Source of the DNA: Paracoccaceae bacterium
Lineage (GTDB): Bacteria; Pseudomonadota; Alphaproteobacteria; Rhodobacterales; Rhodobacteraceae
Length of the DNA stretch: 5,878 nucleotides
Assembly (NCBI GenBank): GCA_003447515.1
Contig: DLZA01000324.1
Location: 5,689 to 11,566, forward strand
Reading direction: 5' to 3'
Shown one piece after another: positions 5,797-5,878 of the stretch. The notes under the pieces are model-generated. The model did not search any database. It was not told the origin of the DNA and saw nothing but the letters and a program-made list of their open reading frames with translations. Within the stretch, counting starts at the first letter, position 1. Every line of letters starts with the position of its first letter. The position numbers were made by a program, and so were the translations under genes.

Positions 5797-5878
5797 GTGC
5801 CACGCTTTTGCTTAGAATAGCCATGTTTATGCCGAGTAAGTTTATGCGATGCTATGGAAAGTTTTCTTTTAATTCGTG

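Larger units (their letters stand above)
5583..5878. other. AT-rich intergenic region with several inverted repeats, no convincing gene
   Basis: About 300 nt upstream of the helicase promoter; bases 5641-5878 are about 32% GC by count, against about half in the genes. It holds a hairpin with one bulge at 5588-5607 (TGCCCC and AAGGGCA arms), a long-range inverted repeat at 5618-5660, a 12-bp palindrome at 5699-5710, a second palindrome at 5783-5796 and three copies of TTTTGCTT. A 40-codon - strand frame (5702-5824) and a + strand frame open at the window end (from 5823) exist, but neither has a clear ribosome binding site or recognisable product. No tRNA or rRNA is seen. Confidence 0.6.

Noticed and set aside
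5702..5824. A 40-codon - strand frame beginning MAILSKSVAQYRD and rich in Asn, Lys and Gln
   Set aside because: No convincing ribosome binding site, composition typical of translated AT-rich spacer, and no recognisable domain. A conserved homologue of the same length would change this.
5823..5878. A + strand frame beginning MFMPSKFMRCYG, open at the window end
   Set aside because: Only 18 codons visible, with no clear Shine-Dalgarno and several competing ATGs (5829, 5844, and 5854 in another frame). It cannot be judged without sequence beyond the window.
1..5878. A novel defence, mobile or biosynthetic system
   Set aside because: Every long open frame with coding character is a known housekeeping gene. 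There are no transposase, integrase, CRISPR repeats, toxin-antitoxin pair or att sites. Only the leader and spacer structure at 5471-5878 is unexplained.

Overview
The window looks like ordinary chromosomal DNA from an alphaproteobacterium, most likely a Rhodobacterales (roseobacter-type) member of moderate GC. That placement rests on recalled family sequence style (BirA without a DNA-binding domain, the BirA and RhlE motif wording) and on the gene order nuoN-birA-coaX-rnj. No database search was possible.

Positions 1-3977 (+) are one tightly packed operon. It holds the 3' half of nuoN (complex I membrane subunit), birA (biotin protein ligase, start overlapping the nuoN stop by one base), coaX (type III pantothenate kinase, 12 nt further on) and rnj (ribonuclease J, 9 nt further on). 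The coaX and rnj ribosome binding sites overlap the preceding stop codons. The products serve respiration, cofactor attachment, CoA synthesis and RNA processing: housekeeping genes that share a transcript rather than one pathway.

Positions 3978-4003 are a 26-nt gap holding a short GC hairpin with A/T tracts on both sides, a likely bidirectional terminator shared with the convergent gene. Positions 4004-5470 (-) encode a complete RhlE-type DEAD-box RNA helicase with a charged C-terminal tail. RNase J and the helicase therefore end tail to tail, and both act on RNA.

Positions 5471-5582 are the helicase leader and promoter. A good sigma70-like promoter (TTGACT, 16-nt spacer, TATACG) would give a leader of about 77 nt. 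That leader contains a hairpin, then a terminator-like hairpin followed by six T, whose 3' arm can pair instead with a downstream segment. This attenuator-like arrangement is the most interesting signal in the window. Positions 5583-5878 are AT-rich (about 32% GC from 5641 on, by count), carry several inverted repeats and palindromes, and have no convincing gene. I found no CRISPR, mobile element, tRNA, rRNA or clearly novel multigene system.
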